Of a stretch of DNA of 63,597 bases, positions 10,726-23,066 are shown piece after piece. The translations under genes and the position numbers were made by a program. Numbering within the stretch: the stretch's first letter is position 1; each line of letters starts with the position of its first letter. The notes beneath the pieces were generated by a model. It had not been told where the DNA came from and did no database searches. It was given only the letters and a program-made list of their open reading frames with translations. The DNA is taken from the NCBI GenBank assembly GCA_017538895.1, contig JAFYHY010000013.1:1-63597 (forward strand), in the 5' to 3' direction. Source of the DNA: Aeriscardovia sp. (GTDB taxonomy: Bacteria; Actinomycetota; Actinomycetes; Actinomycetales; Bifidobacteriaceae).

Positions 10726-11994
10726 ATGACAAAATTCTATGAGATGACACCATGCGAACGTCGTCAATGCCTCATTCGAGAAGGCATCTTAACCGAAAAC
10801 GATGCCAACACCCTCGAATCAGATATTGCTCTTGACGATACCGTTGCCAACAATCTTATTGAAAACCAAATAGGCCAATTCGCATTACCCCTAGGAGTCG
10901 CACGAGGCCTCATCGTCAACGGTAAAAAATACGATATCCCAATGGTCGTTGAAGAACCATCAGTCGTCGCAGCAGCCAACAATGGTGCACGCATCTTTGC
11001 ACTCAACGGAGGAACAACCGCACAATCACCAGCACAACATACCGTTCTCGCTGAAATTGTCTTCGACACTTTTCCAGATGGCCTCAATAACACCATACAC
11101 TGCTTACAACAACACCATGATGACATCATCACCTGCGCAGCCCAAGCCAAACCCTCCATTCTCCAACGCGGTGGAGGACTCCGAAAAATTACCATCGATA
11201 CACCAGGACGCTTCATCAAAATCGTCCTCACTATTGACGTGCAAGCAGCCATGGGAGCCAACATCGCTAACACCATTGCTGAAGCGGTCGCACACCTCTG
11301 CGAACAATGGGTTCACAGTGACGCATTAACCGCCATACTCACCAACCTTGCACCAGAACCAACCATCGCAACCGTCACCCTCAAAACAGAAACCCTCGCA
11401 ACAAAAAACATACCAGGAGAACGTATCGCACAAAAAATCGTTGCCCTCAGCGAACTAGCAACCTGTGATATTGACCGTGCTGTCACCCACAACAAAGGAA
11501 TCATGAACGGCATCACCTCAGCAGTCCTCGCAACAGGAAACGACACGCGCGCCGTTGAAGCCGGAGCACACTGCTACGCAGCACGCAACCACCAGTATTA
11601 CCCACTCGCACAATGGGACATGACCAACAACCTACTCCACGGACGCCTTGAAATACCACTACAAGTAGGAATCGTTGGTGGAGCCATCCGATCACTCCCA
11701 ACCGCCCGCATCGCACAAAAAATCGGACGATACCATAGTGTCCAAACCTACCAAAACATACTGGCATCACTCGGACTTGCCCAAAACCTCGCAGCACTCC
11801 GAGCCCTCGTCGGACCAGGAATCCAAAAAGGACATATGGCACTCCAAGCACGCAACCTCGCACTCACTGCCGGAGCACACGGTGATGAAATTGCTTTAAC
11901 AGTACAAAAAATGCAATCAACCGCCAAGGATCTTGCTTCTGCGCAACAAATTCTTCAAGAAATACGAGCAGCACGCACTATACCAACAGTGTGA
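10726..11994 (+). CDS. mvaA: Hydroxymethylglutaryl-CoA reductase, class II
   Basis: Reduces HMG-CoA to mevalonate. Class II bacterial features are visible: ENQIG near 46, catalytic Glu in EEPSVV near 76, MGANIANT near 178, catalytic Lys in NKGIMNG near 260, Asp in GNDTRAVEAGAH near 277, and the late catalytic His in KGHMALQARN near 375. There are no membrane spans. The reading frame can be extended to a TTG at 10708 inside the thiolase gene, but the ATG at 10726 with an AAGAGA site is the better start, giving 422 residues. Synonymous codons are almost all C- or A-ending through most of the gene, then revert to T-ending near base 11885. Confidence 0.94.
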   Translation: MTKFYEMTPCERRQCLIREGILTENDANTLESDIALDDTVANNLIENQIGQFALPLGVARGLIVNGKKYDIPMVVEEPSVVAAANNGARIFALNGGTTAQSPAQHTVLAEIVFDTFPDGLNNTIHCLQQHHDDIITCAAQAKPSILQRGGGLRKITIDTPGRFIKIVLTIDVQAAMGANIANTIAEAVAHLCEQWVHSDALTAILTNLAPEPTIATVTLKTETLATKNIPGERIAQKIVALSELATCDIDRAVTHNKGIMNGITSAVLATGNDTRAVEAGAHCYAARNHQYYPLAQWDMTNNLLHGRLEIPLQVGIVGGAIRSLPTARIAQKIGRYHSVQTYQNILASLGLAQNLAALRALVGPGIQKGHMALQARNLALTAGAHGDEIALTVQKMQSTAKDLASAQQILQEIRAARTIPTV

Positions 11995-12017
11995 TTTTTA
12001 TTACGAAAGGAAGAGCT

Positions 12018-13184
12018 ATGCATATTGGTATTGATCGTTTTGGTCTTTCAACCCCACATCTCTATGTCGATTTACGAGAAGTTGCAGTACAACGTGGAGA
12101 TGAACCAGACAAATACACTATTGGTATTGGACAAGACCAACAAGCAGTCACACCTTCCAGTCAAGATATTGTGACCCTAGGAGCACAAGCTGTTCTCGAA
12201 TTCCGTGAAGATATTGATATGGATCGTTTAGGTTTACTTGTTGTTGGCACTGAAAGTGGCGTTGACTCCAGTAAAGCCAGTGCCCTCTATATTCACCGAC
12301 TTCTTCACTTACCATCATCAGTACGATGCATGGAAATTAAAGAGGCATGCTACGGTGGTACTGGTGCCTTAATGATGGCTAGAGACTATATTGTTGCACA
12401 TCCAGATAAACAAGCTATCGTGATCGCAGCTGATATAGCACGCTATGGTTTAGCAACAAGTGGGGAAGTCACACAAGGAGCAGGCGCAATCGCCATGCTC
12501 ATCAGCAAAGATCCACATATTCTAGAAATCCATGATGACTCCATTGTACATTCTGAAGATATTCAAGATTTTTGGCGACCCCTCTACACGGATTGCGCAT
12601 TAGCACGAGGAAAATATTCAACCGAAAAATACATCGAATTCTTTAACGATGTATGGGAACGCTACACTCAGAACTATTATGTAACGTTAGATAACTTTGC
12701 TGCACTATGTTTCCATCTTCCATTCAGTAAAATGGGACTCAAAGCCTTACGCACCATTCTTCCAACAACATCCGAAGAAACACAACAATGCTTATTAGAC
12801 CGATATCAGAAGAGCGTATATTACTGCCGTCGTATCGGAAACGTCTATACTGCATCACTGTATCTTGGTATCTTGTCACTTCTTGACAACGATTCAACTC
12901 TTCAAGACAATGACACCATTGCAGCATTCTCTTATGGATCTGGGGCTATCGGTGAACTCTTCACCCTCACCCTCGTCCCTGGATATGCACAGTATTTACA
13001 TAGCGAACAGCATCATGCAATACTCGATAATCGTCAGCAAGTATCTGTCGAAGAATATGAGCAGATCTTCACTGATATGGTTCCATACGCAGCAGATGAT
13101 TACGAGACCAATAAAGACTACCATCATGGTTCATTTATTTTAACTGGGGTTATTGGTCAAGAACGTCAGTATCAGCGTATGTAA
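12018..13184 (+). CDS. mvaS: Hydroxymethylglutaryl-CoA synthase
   Basis: Adds acetyl-CoA to acetoacetyl-CoA to give HMG-CoA. The 388-residue length and motifs match bacterial MvaS: GTESGVD with the general-base Glu near 79, EIKEACYGGTGA with the acyl-carrying Cys near 111, HLPFSKM with the catalytic His near 234, and SYGSGA near 308. The start is the ATG at 12018, preceded by GAAAGGAAG; an in-frame GTG at 11991 overlaps the end of mvaA and is less likely. It is probably co-transcribed with the thiolase and reductase, and a strong terminator follows at 13215. The lower mevalonate genes (mevalonate kinase onward) are not in the window. Confidence 0.95.
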   Translation: MHIGIDRFGLSTPHLYVDLREVAVQRGDEPDKYTIGIGQDQQAVTPSSQDIVTLGAQAVLEFREDIDMDRLGLLVVGTESGVDSSKASALYIHRLLHLPSSVRCMEIKEACYGGTGALMMARDYIVAHPDKQAIVIAADIARYGLATSGEVTQGAGAIAMLISKDPHILEIHDDSIVHSEDIQDFWRPLYTDCALARGKYSTEKYIEFFNDVWERYTQNYYVTLDNFAALCFHLPFSKMGLKALRTILPTTSEETQQCLLDRYQKSVYYCRRIGNVYTASLYLGILSLLDNDSTLQDNDTIAAFSYGSGAIGELFTLTLVPGYAQYLHSEQHHAILDNRQQVSVEEYEQIFTDMVPYAADDYETNKDYHHGSFILTGVIGQERQYQRM

Positions 13185-13195
13185 AATAAAATTAG

Positions 13196-17045
<3,850 letters not shown>

Positions 17046-17075
17046 TAATAACAGAATCGGATCAAAGGATAACGA

Positions 17076-17600
17076 ATGCCTCTTGCTACATTTAACAATT
17101 TGCCAGCAGCAAAGAAACAGATCATTATCAACGCTTTATTGAATGAATTTAGCCAGCATCCATTGAGTGAGGCTAAAGTATCACGCGTTATTGTTAACGC
17201 TGGTATTTCACGTGGTGCATTCTATAAGTATTTTGTTAATCTCCAAGACGCATATGATTATACGTATCAAGAGACAATTAAGATTGTACATGCACCATTA
17301 CGGTTTTCTATATCTGCAATAAATCAGATGACTCCTGAAAAGTATGTTAATAATCTTCGAGAATTTTTAGTGTTTGCACGTGAAACACAATATGGACAAT
17401 TTATTATCAATTATCTTTTCTGCACTAGTTTAAAAGATCGTCCTTTACCGCATTATGAAAATGAGTGCGAGTCACCGATTTCATGGGCAGTAAGAAATAT
17501 GTGTCATTCTGCTGTCTATGACATTGTTATAGAAAAGAAATCACAAGAGGAAACTCTTAATCAACTGTTTCAAATTTTGCAAATTTTAATGAAGAAGTGA
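17076..17600 (+). CDS. TetR/AcrR-family transcriptional regulator
   Basis: A 174-residue repressor-type protein. The N-terminal helix-turn-helix is recognisable at about 25-55 (VSRVIVNAGISRGAFYKYF); the C-terminal part is the variable ligand and dimer domain. It lies 73 bases upstream of a DHA2 efflux pump on the same strand, with a 31-bp palindrome between them, so it most likely represses the pump and responds to one of its substrates. AAAGGA precedes the ATG. Only 30 bases separate it from the Mrp gene, so it may be read from the ligA-mrp transcript; no separate promoter or operator is evident before it. Confidence 0.88.
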   Translation: MPLATFNNLPAAKKQIIINALLNEFSQHPLSEAKVSRVIVNAGISRGAFYKYFVNLQDAYDYTYQETIKIVHAPLRFSISAINQMTPEKYVNNLREFLVFARETQYGQFIINYLFCTSLKDRPLPHYENECESPISWAVRNMCHSAVYDIVIEKKSQEETLNQLFQILQILMKK

Positions 17601-17629
17601 TTGATCTTCATAGGGGAGTTTGATATTCT
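17601..17629 (+). promoter_or_regulatory. Probable promoter of the first efflux gene
   Basis: TTGATC at 17601-17606 and TATTCT at 17624-17629 are separated by 17 bases, a good match to a housekeeping sigma promoter. The predicted transcription start falls inside the palindrome at 17631-17661. Confidence 0.6.
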
Positions 17630-17630
17630 A

Positions 17631-17661
17631 CATGAAGAGTGACACAGTGTCACTCTTCATG
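17631..17661. promoter_or_regulatory. 31-bp palindrome, probable TetR operator
   Basis: Fifteen-base arms (CATGAAGAGTGACAC and its exact complement) flank a single central A. It begins 2 bases after the proposed -10 box and ends just before the ribosome site (AAGGAG) of the efflux gene. This position fits repressor blockage of transcription initiation. In RNA it would also form a stable stem, so a role as a 5' stabiliser cannot be excluded. Confidence 0.7.
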
Positions 17662-17673
17662 TAAGGAGAAAGA

Positions 17674-19344
17674 ATGTCTGCTGAACTTCATGCATCATCT
17701 TCGATCACAGAATCTTCACAGCCGCAAGAACCGCAATTAAAACACAGTATTTGGCTAGCGTTTGCTGCCATTTCGCTCACTGTATGTTTAGTTATTATGG
17801 ATGGCACAATCGTTAATATTGCTATTCCAAACATTATGACGGGCCTCAAATTAAGTTTCACTTCTTCAGAATGGATTATTACGATCTATTCGTTATTCCT
17901 TGCTTCATTTTTAATTACGTTTGGACGTATATCAGACCATATCGGTCGCCAGAAAATGATGATTCTTGGCCTGATTACTTTTGGTATTGGCGCAATTTTC
18001 TCTGCTTGTTCTCATGATCTCGCTTTGATGCTGATTGGACGTTGTATCCAAGGTTTAGGCGGATCGATGATTATGCCAACAACAATCGCTTCGATCAACA
18101 CTCTCTTTAAAGGTAAGAGCCGTATTATAGCTTTCGCAATGTACGGTATTGCTATTTCTGTAGTTGTTGCTATCGCACCAGTTATCGGCGGTCTTTTCGC
18201 AACCTATCTGACATGGCGTTGGATATTCTGGTTTGACCTTATCGTGGCAATTATTGCACTCATTTTTGCTTTCCTTTTCTTACCAAATACTCATGGAGAA
18301 GAAATTAAAGGACGTTTTGACTTCCTCGGCTTCATTATTTCTGTCATTGCATTCTCATGCATTGTATTTGCATTAACTGATGGCAAGAATTATGGTTGGT
18401 GGTACGCCAAAGATCATACACAAGCATGGTGGGGATTATCCCGTATTGTATGGATTGCGCTCTGTGGCATTCTCGCATTGATTATCTTTGTTTGGCGAGA
18501 AATCGCTTTAGAGAATGCAGGAAAATCATCCTTAATGTCTCTCGAGATTTTCAAATATCGTAGCTTTACTATTGGCACCATTGCTAATTGTCTTGGAATG
18601 ATTGGTGAATATGGCGTTGTATTCTTAATGCCTCTTTATCTTGAAAATATTCTTGGCATGTCTGCACTCAAAGTAGGACTTATTCTCTGCGTAATGGGCG
18701 CTGGCGCATTCGTCTCAGGTGGATTTACTGAACCATTAGTACGCTTCACTAGTACAAAAACCGCAGTGGTTCTCGGATCCTTCCTAGAAGCCATTGCACT
18801 CGGTGGTTTCTTCTTTACAATTAGGCCAGATGCTAGCGAAATCAAATTAATCTACCTTTGGTTATGCTTATACGGTTTAGGTTTAGGCTTTGCTAATGCC
18901 CAATTATCATCCGTCATTATGATTGATGTTCCAGATACAAAAGCCGGGCAAGCCTCTTCACTGAAATCCACCTCAAACCAATTGGGAAGCGCACTAGGTG
19001 TTGCTATTATCGGTACAGTTCTTGTGTCTTCTCTCGGCGCGACCTTGCCAGCAGCATTGCAGAATATGGGTCTTCCACAAGTTGCACAACATGGTATTGA
19101 AACAGCCATTATTGATAGTGCTGGCTCTGCAATCGGTGAACTGAAGCACTCTCATGATTACTTAATGATGCCTCATAGCTATCAAATTAAATTCGATAAC
19201 AGAATTAATAAAGGATTTACAACTGCAGTTGCAGATTCTATTGGCGTTGCCTCTCTTATTCTCTGTGGTGAAGCTATAGCAACATGCTTATTACCATCAA
19301 CGAAGAAAAAAGAGACTTCTGACAATAATGTCGCGGAACAATAA
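17674..19344 (+). CDS. MFS multidrug efflux transporter, DHA2 family (first copy)
   Basis: A 556-residue inner-membrane drug:H+ antiporter of the EmrB/QacA type with 14 predicted spans. Family motifs are visible: MDGTIVNIAIPNI in span 1 (near 34-46), the motif A loop GRISDHIGRQK (near 84), and motif C-like GRCIQGLGGSM (near 122). It exports hydrophobic or cationic compounds; the substrate is not predictable. The strong ribosome site AAGGAG lies 6 bases before the ATG. It is clearly paralogous to the pump at 20135, sharing motif order and the WRWIFW/WRWVFW segment and the same C-terminal layout. A terminator follows at 19365. Confidence 0.94.
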   Translation: MSAELHASSSITESSQPQEPQLKHSIWLAFAAISLTVCLVIMDGTIVNIAIPNIMTGLKLSFTSSEWIITIYSLFLASFLITFGRISDHIGRQKMMILGLITFGIGAIFSACSHDLALMLIGRCIQGLGGSMIMPTTIASINTLFKGKSRIIAFAMYGIAISVVVAIAPVIGGLFATYLTWRWIFWFDLIVAIIALIFAFLFLPNTHGEEIKGRFDFLGFIISVIAFSCIVFALTDGKNYGWWYAKDHTQAWWGLSRIVWIALCGILALIIFVWREIALENAGKSSLMSLEIFKYRSFTIGTIANCLGMIGEYGVVFLMPLYLENILGMSALKVGLILCVMGAGAFVSGGFTEPLVRFTSTKTAVVLGSFLEAIALGGFFFTIRPDASEIKLIYLWLCLYGLGLGFANAQLSSVIMIDVPDTKAGQASSLKSTSNQLGSALGVAIIGTVLVSSLGATLPAALQNMGLPQVAQHGIETAIIDSAGSAIGELKHSHDYLMMPHSYQIKFDNRINKGFTTAVADSIGVASLILCGEAIATCLLPSTKKKETSDNNVAEQ

Positions 19345-19364
19345 GGAACAATTTCTTTTAAGCC

Positions 19365-19409
19365 AGTAGGGGGTATCACACGACATGTGTGTGATACCCC
19401 CTACTTTTT
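19365..19409. terminator. Strong terminator between convergent efflux and tetR genes
   Basis: Perfect 17-bp arms (19365-19381 and 19389-19405) with a 7-base loop and a TTTTT tail on the plus strand. It lies 20 bases past the efflux stop and 28 bases before the minus-strand tetR stop, and probably serves both directions. Confidence 0.92.
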
Positions 19410-19436
19410 AATCCTTTAAAAACGTATTATTACGCT

Positions 19437-20024
19437 TCATTTACAGAGGAAAACGATCTTAACAATAATTCTGAGAATATAATAAAGGGCTTGGAATCGT
19501 ATTTGACTAAGAGAATCAAGAGATTCAGTGGTAATAAGTTTCTCGATATCTTTTAAACTGCCTAACATTCCAGAAACCATGAAATCTAAAAGCATGGTTT
19601 GCTTAATGGTTAACTGCGAATTTTTCTTGTTGTAATACGAAAGCCATGTTTCTATGGCATAGTCATTAAAAAGGTGTGCTAATTCAAGTGTGCTATGAGG
19701 ACTATTAATTAGAACACAATGATGGAATGACTCAAACTTTTGGGGATCATGCTTGATCATGATGAGATATTTGGTAAAAAAATCTGGTGTTAATTGTGCA
19801 ATCTTAAATAAATCATTAATAGCAGTGCGTTCGTGTATGATGACATCTGTCGCTAAACTTTGGAGATCTGAGTAATAGTAGTAGAAGGCACTGCGATCAA
19901 CGTTAGCAGTGAGCACAATATCTTTGACAGTAATTTCTGTATATTTTTTTTCCTCTAATAATTTCCAAAAAGCTGTATGTATCTTTGTTTTTACTGGAAT
20001 ACGTGAAGCAGTTTTTATTACCAT
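19437..20024 (-). CDS. TetR/AcrR-family transcriptional regulator (second)
   Basis: A 195-residue repressor-type protein. The N-terminal HTH is clear (about 28-55, TVKDIVLTANVDRSAFYYYY). It is transcribed divergently from the second DHA2 pump at 20135, the classical TetR/pump layout. There is no Shine-Dalgarno before the ATG at 20024; instead a perfect TATAAT lies about 8 bases upstream on the minus strand, so the mRNA is probably leaderless, as often found in actinobacteria. One arm of an 8-bp inverted repeat overlaps this TATAAT, which suggests autoregulation. It shows little obvious similarity outside the HTH to the regulator at 17076. Confidence 0.88.
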   Translation of the reverse strand: MVIKTASRIPVKTKIHTAFWKLLEEKKYTEITVKDIVLTANVDRSAFYYYYSDLQSLATDVIIHERTAINDLFKIAQLTPDFFTKYLIMIKHDPQKFESFHHCVLINSPHSTLELAHLFNDYAIETWLSYYNKKNSQLTIKQTMLLDFMVSGMLGSLKDIEKLITTESLDSLSQIRFQALYYILRIIVKIVFLCK

Positions 20025-20034
20025 GAGTCCAATT

Positions 20035-20090
20035 ATAGTATGCTTTTCACAATAATTTAATATTTTATGTATGATTATTGTACATACTAT
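20035..20090. promoter_or_regulatory. Divergent tetR/efflux control region with inverted repeats
   Basis: ATAGTATG at 20035-20042 and its exact complement CATACTAT at 20083-20090 bracket the region. On the minus strand the first arm overlaps a TATAAT -10 box for tetR. On the plus strand TTGTAC (20078-20083) with TAGACT 18 bases downstream is a plausible promoter for the efflux gene, and the second arm overlaps its -35. A shorter repeat (GTATG and CATAC) lies at about 20069-20087. The arrangement fits a shared TetR operator controlling both genes. Confidence 0.55.
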
Positions 20091-20134
20091 CTAAAAAATC
20101 TTAGACTATTGAATTTTAGGGAATCGGAGAATAA

Positions 20135-21844
20135 ATGTCTCAAAAGCAACCTCAGACGCTAGCAAAGCATAAGTGGCTTGCTTTATTTGGTTTAGTCGTT
20201 GCAATGTCAGTCATTATGATTGACGGCACGATTATGAATGTCGCTTTACCAACAATCATGCGAACAATGAACTTAACAGCCACAAAAGCGGAATGGATTG
20301 TTACCATCTATTCCTTAGTCTTCTGTGCCTTACTAGTTACATTTGGTCGTATCGCAGATTCATTAGGTCGTAAAAAGACTTTAATCATTGGATTATTAAT
20401 CTTCTCTGTAGGAGCAATAATCGGCGCTTTAGCCAATAACTATTCAGCATTAATGATTGCTCGTTTCGTTCAAGGTATTGGCGGTGCTTTGATTTTGCCA
20501 CCAATCATGTCAACCATGAATGAGATTTATGTTGGAACAATGCGTATTATCGCTTTCGCAACGTTCGGTTCATTTATCTCTGCAATGTCAGCAATCGGAC
20601 CATATCTTGGTGGTTTATTCGTTACCTATTCAACATGGCGCTGGGTATTCTGGATTGATATTCCATTCTCAGTCGTCGCAGCTGGTTTCGCACTTTTTGC
20701 AGTACCTGAAACCTTTGGAGCTCACCTAGATGGATTTGATGTTATCGGATTTATCACCTCATGCATTGGTTTTGGTACTTTAACCTTCGGTCTTATCGAA
20801 GGTAAGACTGACGGCTGGTGGTGTGCAAAAGATGGCGTTACCAAATGGTTCGGTCTCTCACCAATCCCATGGTATTTCTTAATTGCATTAATTACCTTAA
20901 CCATCTTCTCCTTCTATGAACTCCATGCAGTCAATACTCAAAAGCAGTATTTAATGGATCTTTACTTATTCAAGGTTCATTCCTTCAGACTGTCTATTAT
21001 CATGCAGATCATCTTCCGTATTGGTATGGTAGGATTGATCTTCTTGTTACCACAGTTCCTACAGAATGTCCTCGGAATGAGTGCAGTAGATGCAGGAGCT
21101 ATTACCTGCTTCATGGGTCTCTCTTCCTTGGTTGCCGGTACTGTTGCAGTCCCATTAGTCAAGCTGACCTCAACAAAGATTGTTGTGTCTTTCGGTATGA
21201 TCTTGATGGCAATTGGTTCTGGTGGATTAGCTGCACTGCTTCACATGACCATCAACCCAAATCCATGGGCTATCCGCGGATGGTTAATGCTCTTCGGTCT
21301 TGGCTTAGGTCTCTCCTCAGCACAGTTAGCTGCTATCTTGATGAATGGTATTCCAAACAAACTTGGTGGCCAGGCTTCATCAATCCAGTCAACCGCATCT
21401 CAGATCAGCTCCGCATTAGCTATTGGCGTTATCGGATCAATCTTATCAGCTGTCTTAGGCGGATCAATGCCAGCAGCTTTAAACAAAGTTGAAATGCCAG
21501 CAACTATGCGTAGTGCTATCCAAAACTCGATTATCGTGACCCAAGGTGATTCAATTCCAATCATTGAAGAATCCAAAGAATTTACACATATGCCACGCGC
21601 GTGGCAGAAGAGCTTTGATAGCAACATTAAGAGCGGTTTCAGCGAAGGTATTTCTCGTACAACCTATATCACTTCCGGTATTATGGTTGTTACTTTCTTA
21701 CTGTCGTTGGGCTTGCCAGGCAAGAAGAAGTTACATGAAGAAGCACTTCGTACTCAAGAAATTAATCGTGAACAAGGATTTGCTGGTGCCAGCGAGGACG
21801 ATATAAACGATGACAATACAGTAGAAGAGACCGCTAAGAACTAA
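20135..21844 (+). CDS. MFS multidrug efflux transporter, DHA2 family (second copy)
   Basis: A 569-residue, 14-span drug:H+ antiporter. Key segments are IDGTIMNVALPTIM in span 1 (near 29), motif A GRIADSLGRKK (near 70) and GRFVQGIGGAL-like motif C region (ARFVQGIGG near 110). It is a paralogue of the pump at 17674, with the same FVTYSTWRWVFW block and the same LSSAQLA... loop in the C-terminal half, and a charged 40-residue cytoplasmic tail ending in acidic residues. CGGAGA lies 7 bases before the ATG. Controlled most likely by the divergent TetR at 19437. A terminator follows at 21859. Confidence 0.94.
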   Translation: MSQKQPQTLAKHKWLALFGLVVAMSVIMIDGTIMNVALPTIMRTMNLTATKAEWIVTIYSLVFCALLVTFGRIADSLGRKKTLIIGLLIFSVGAIIGALANNYSALMIARFVQGIGGALILPPIMSTMNEIYVGTMRIIAFATFGSFISAMSAIGPYLGGLFVTYSTWRWVFWIDIPFSVVAAGFALFAVPETFGAHLDGFDVIGFITSCIGFGTLTFGLIEGKTDGWWCAKDGVTKWFGLSPIPWYFLIALITLTIFSFYELHAVNTQKQYLMDLYLFKVHSFRLSIIMQIIFRIGMVGLIFLLPQFLQNVLGMSAVDAGAITCFMGLSSLVAGTVAVPLVKLTSTKIVVSFGMILMAIGSGGLAALLHMTINPNPWAIRGWLMLFGLGLGLSSAQLAAILMNGIPNKLGGQASSIQSTASQISSALAIGVIGSILSAVLGGSMPAALNKVEMPATMRSAIQNSIIVTQGDSIPIIEESKEFTHMPRAWQKSFDSNIKSGFSEGISRTTYITSGIMVVTFLLSLGLPGKKKLHEEALRTQEINREQGFAGASEDDINDDNTVEETAKN

Positions 21845-21858
21845 AATATCTCTTCTGC

Positions 21859-21896
21859 AATAGGGGTCAGCTATTCATGGTTGACCCCTATTTATA
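21859..21896 (+). terminator. Terminator after the second efflux gene
   Basis: Arms AATAGGGGTCA (21859-21869) and TGACCCCTATT (21882-21892) with a 12-base loop, followed by TATA. It lies 14 bases after the stop. Confidence 0.75.
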
Positions 21897-22136
21897 CCCT
21901 TTTTACATGAGAAAAACTCATCATAGAAGAGCATTTCATCATATTCCATACGGAGTAAAACTGACCAAACACACATATATCGAATAGCCATATATTAGTA
22001 TGGATAACAAACAATAACGTCTTACAGAGAAGCCTTTATCCATTCAGTAAAAGAGGATGACAACAAGAAACACGATGCATAAACATCTCACTCTTTTTGT
22101 TATATGATCGAAAATAGATATCTGTTTTACCCATTA
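21897..22136. other. AT-rich intergenic stretch with no recognised gene
   Basis: About 240 bases between two terminators. I looked for short ORFs with a ribosome site, tRNA or other structured RNA and direct repeats, and found nothing convincing. Some TA-rich segments (near 21980-22010) could be promoter-like but no downstream plus-strand gene exists to support them. Confidence 0.6.
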
Positions 22137-22176
22137 AAAAAGGTGGCTTGCTACTTTCGTAGCAAGCCACCTTTTT
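22137..22176. terminator. Perfect 18-bp bidirectional terminator
   Basis: Arms at 22137-22154 and 22159-22176 are perfectly complementary (core GGTGGCTTGCTAC) with a TTTC loop, and there are T runs on both strands. It lies about 80 bases past the stop of the minus-strand DUF4191 gene and most probably ends that transcript. Confidence 0.88.
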
Positions 22177-22256
22177 CTTATCTCAGTTCATTTCACTGGG
22201 ACAGTTTAATTTTAAAAGTACTATGATAAGTATTTATCTTTATAGCATGGAATCAT

Positions 22257-22988
22257 TTAGTTACGATGACGCATCATACGGCTATTTACCTTTAAACGAT
22301 TTGGATCAATGCCGTGAGGTACGTTAGACTGCTTTGTTTGCATGGTTTGTAAACGACCATTCAGATTATGCAATTCCATCTTGGTTAAACGTGCAGCATG
22401 CTTAATAATCTGACCACGAAGCTTAGCAATTGGCGTATAACCTTCACCCTGACCAACATAAATACGATAAATCTTAATCTTAGATCCAGGGAACAAACGA
22501 TGAATCATTGCTTCTTGATGATTCATTTCAATGTTCAGACGTTGCTTATCACCTTCACCAATCAAGAAAATACCTGGACGTCCTGTACCGCGCCAAATAG
22601 TGTCACGGGTCTTACGACTAACCCACACTGGTTCTTGAGAGAACTCAAAACCGTTACGACCAAGATTAGCCAAAATAGCTGCAGAAGCACCAGGCTGATT
22701 CTCTAATTGCTTATATCCTACACGATCAGAAATACGGGTCAAAATAAAAACTGCAAGAACAGCACCAAGCAAAACACCGCAAAGCACGTAAAGGATCCAT
22801 AAGAGGACATTGGCATGCAAGCAGATACTCAGAATAATGAAGAGTGCAACAGGAACAAGGAAGCCTAAGAGCATTAACCATGGCAGAGCCTTATTACCTT
22901 TAGCAGTGTATTTATAAATCGTCCATAACTGTCCCAAAGTTCCGCTATGCTTTTTCTTTTTTGATTCAGTGGTTTTCCATGCCATCAT
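22257..22988 (-). CDS. DUF4191-family membrane protein
   Basis: A 243-residue protein of the actinobacterial DUF4191 family; function unknown. Two adjacent membrane segments are visible at about 38-60 and 64-87, preceded by a Lys-rich N-terminus and followed by a soluble, basic domain (RKTRDTIWRGTGRPG near 125, a family hallmark). It is the last gene of a minus-strand set DUF3043-lpd-DUF4191; in related genomes DUF4191 genes are often near lpd or glutamine synthetase genes, and no glnA is present here. No regulatory site is evident; the transcript probably ends at the hairpin at 22137. Confidence 0.85.
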   Translation of the reverse strand: MMAWKTTESKKKKHSGTLGQLWTIYKYTAKGNKALPWLMLLGFLVPVALFIILSICLHANVLLWILYVLCGVLLGAVLAVFILTRISDRVGYKQLENQPGASAAILANLGRNGFEFSQEPVWVSRKTRDTIWRGTGRPGIFLIGEGDKQRLNIEMNHQEAMIHRLFPGSKIKIYRIYVGQGEGYTPIAKLRGQIIKHAARLTKMELHNLNGRLQTMQTKQSNVPHGIDPNRLKVNSRMMRHRN

Positions 22989-23066
22989 TCTTCCTTTAAT
23001 GCTATGAATTTTATGAAATATTAATATTCCTAATGAAGTTTATTTTATATCAATTAAGAAAAACAG

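Noticed and set aside
10690..10740. Programmed frameshift joining thiolase and HMG-CoA reductase
   Set aside because: The reductase has its own well-placed ATG and no slippery heptamer with a following structure was seen at the thiolase end.
10764..11276. Minus-strand ORF of 170 codons inside HMG-CoA reductase
   Set aside because: Same cause: antisense of a highly conserved gene with all catalytic motifs on the plus strand.
22137..22176. Long perfect hairpin as a small RNA gene
   Set aside because: It lies downstream of the minus-strand DUF4191 gene with T runs on both sides, which fits a bidirectional terminator; no promoter for a separate RNA was evident.
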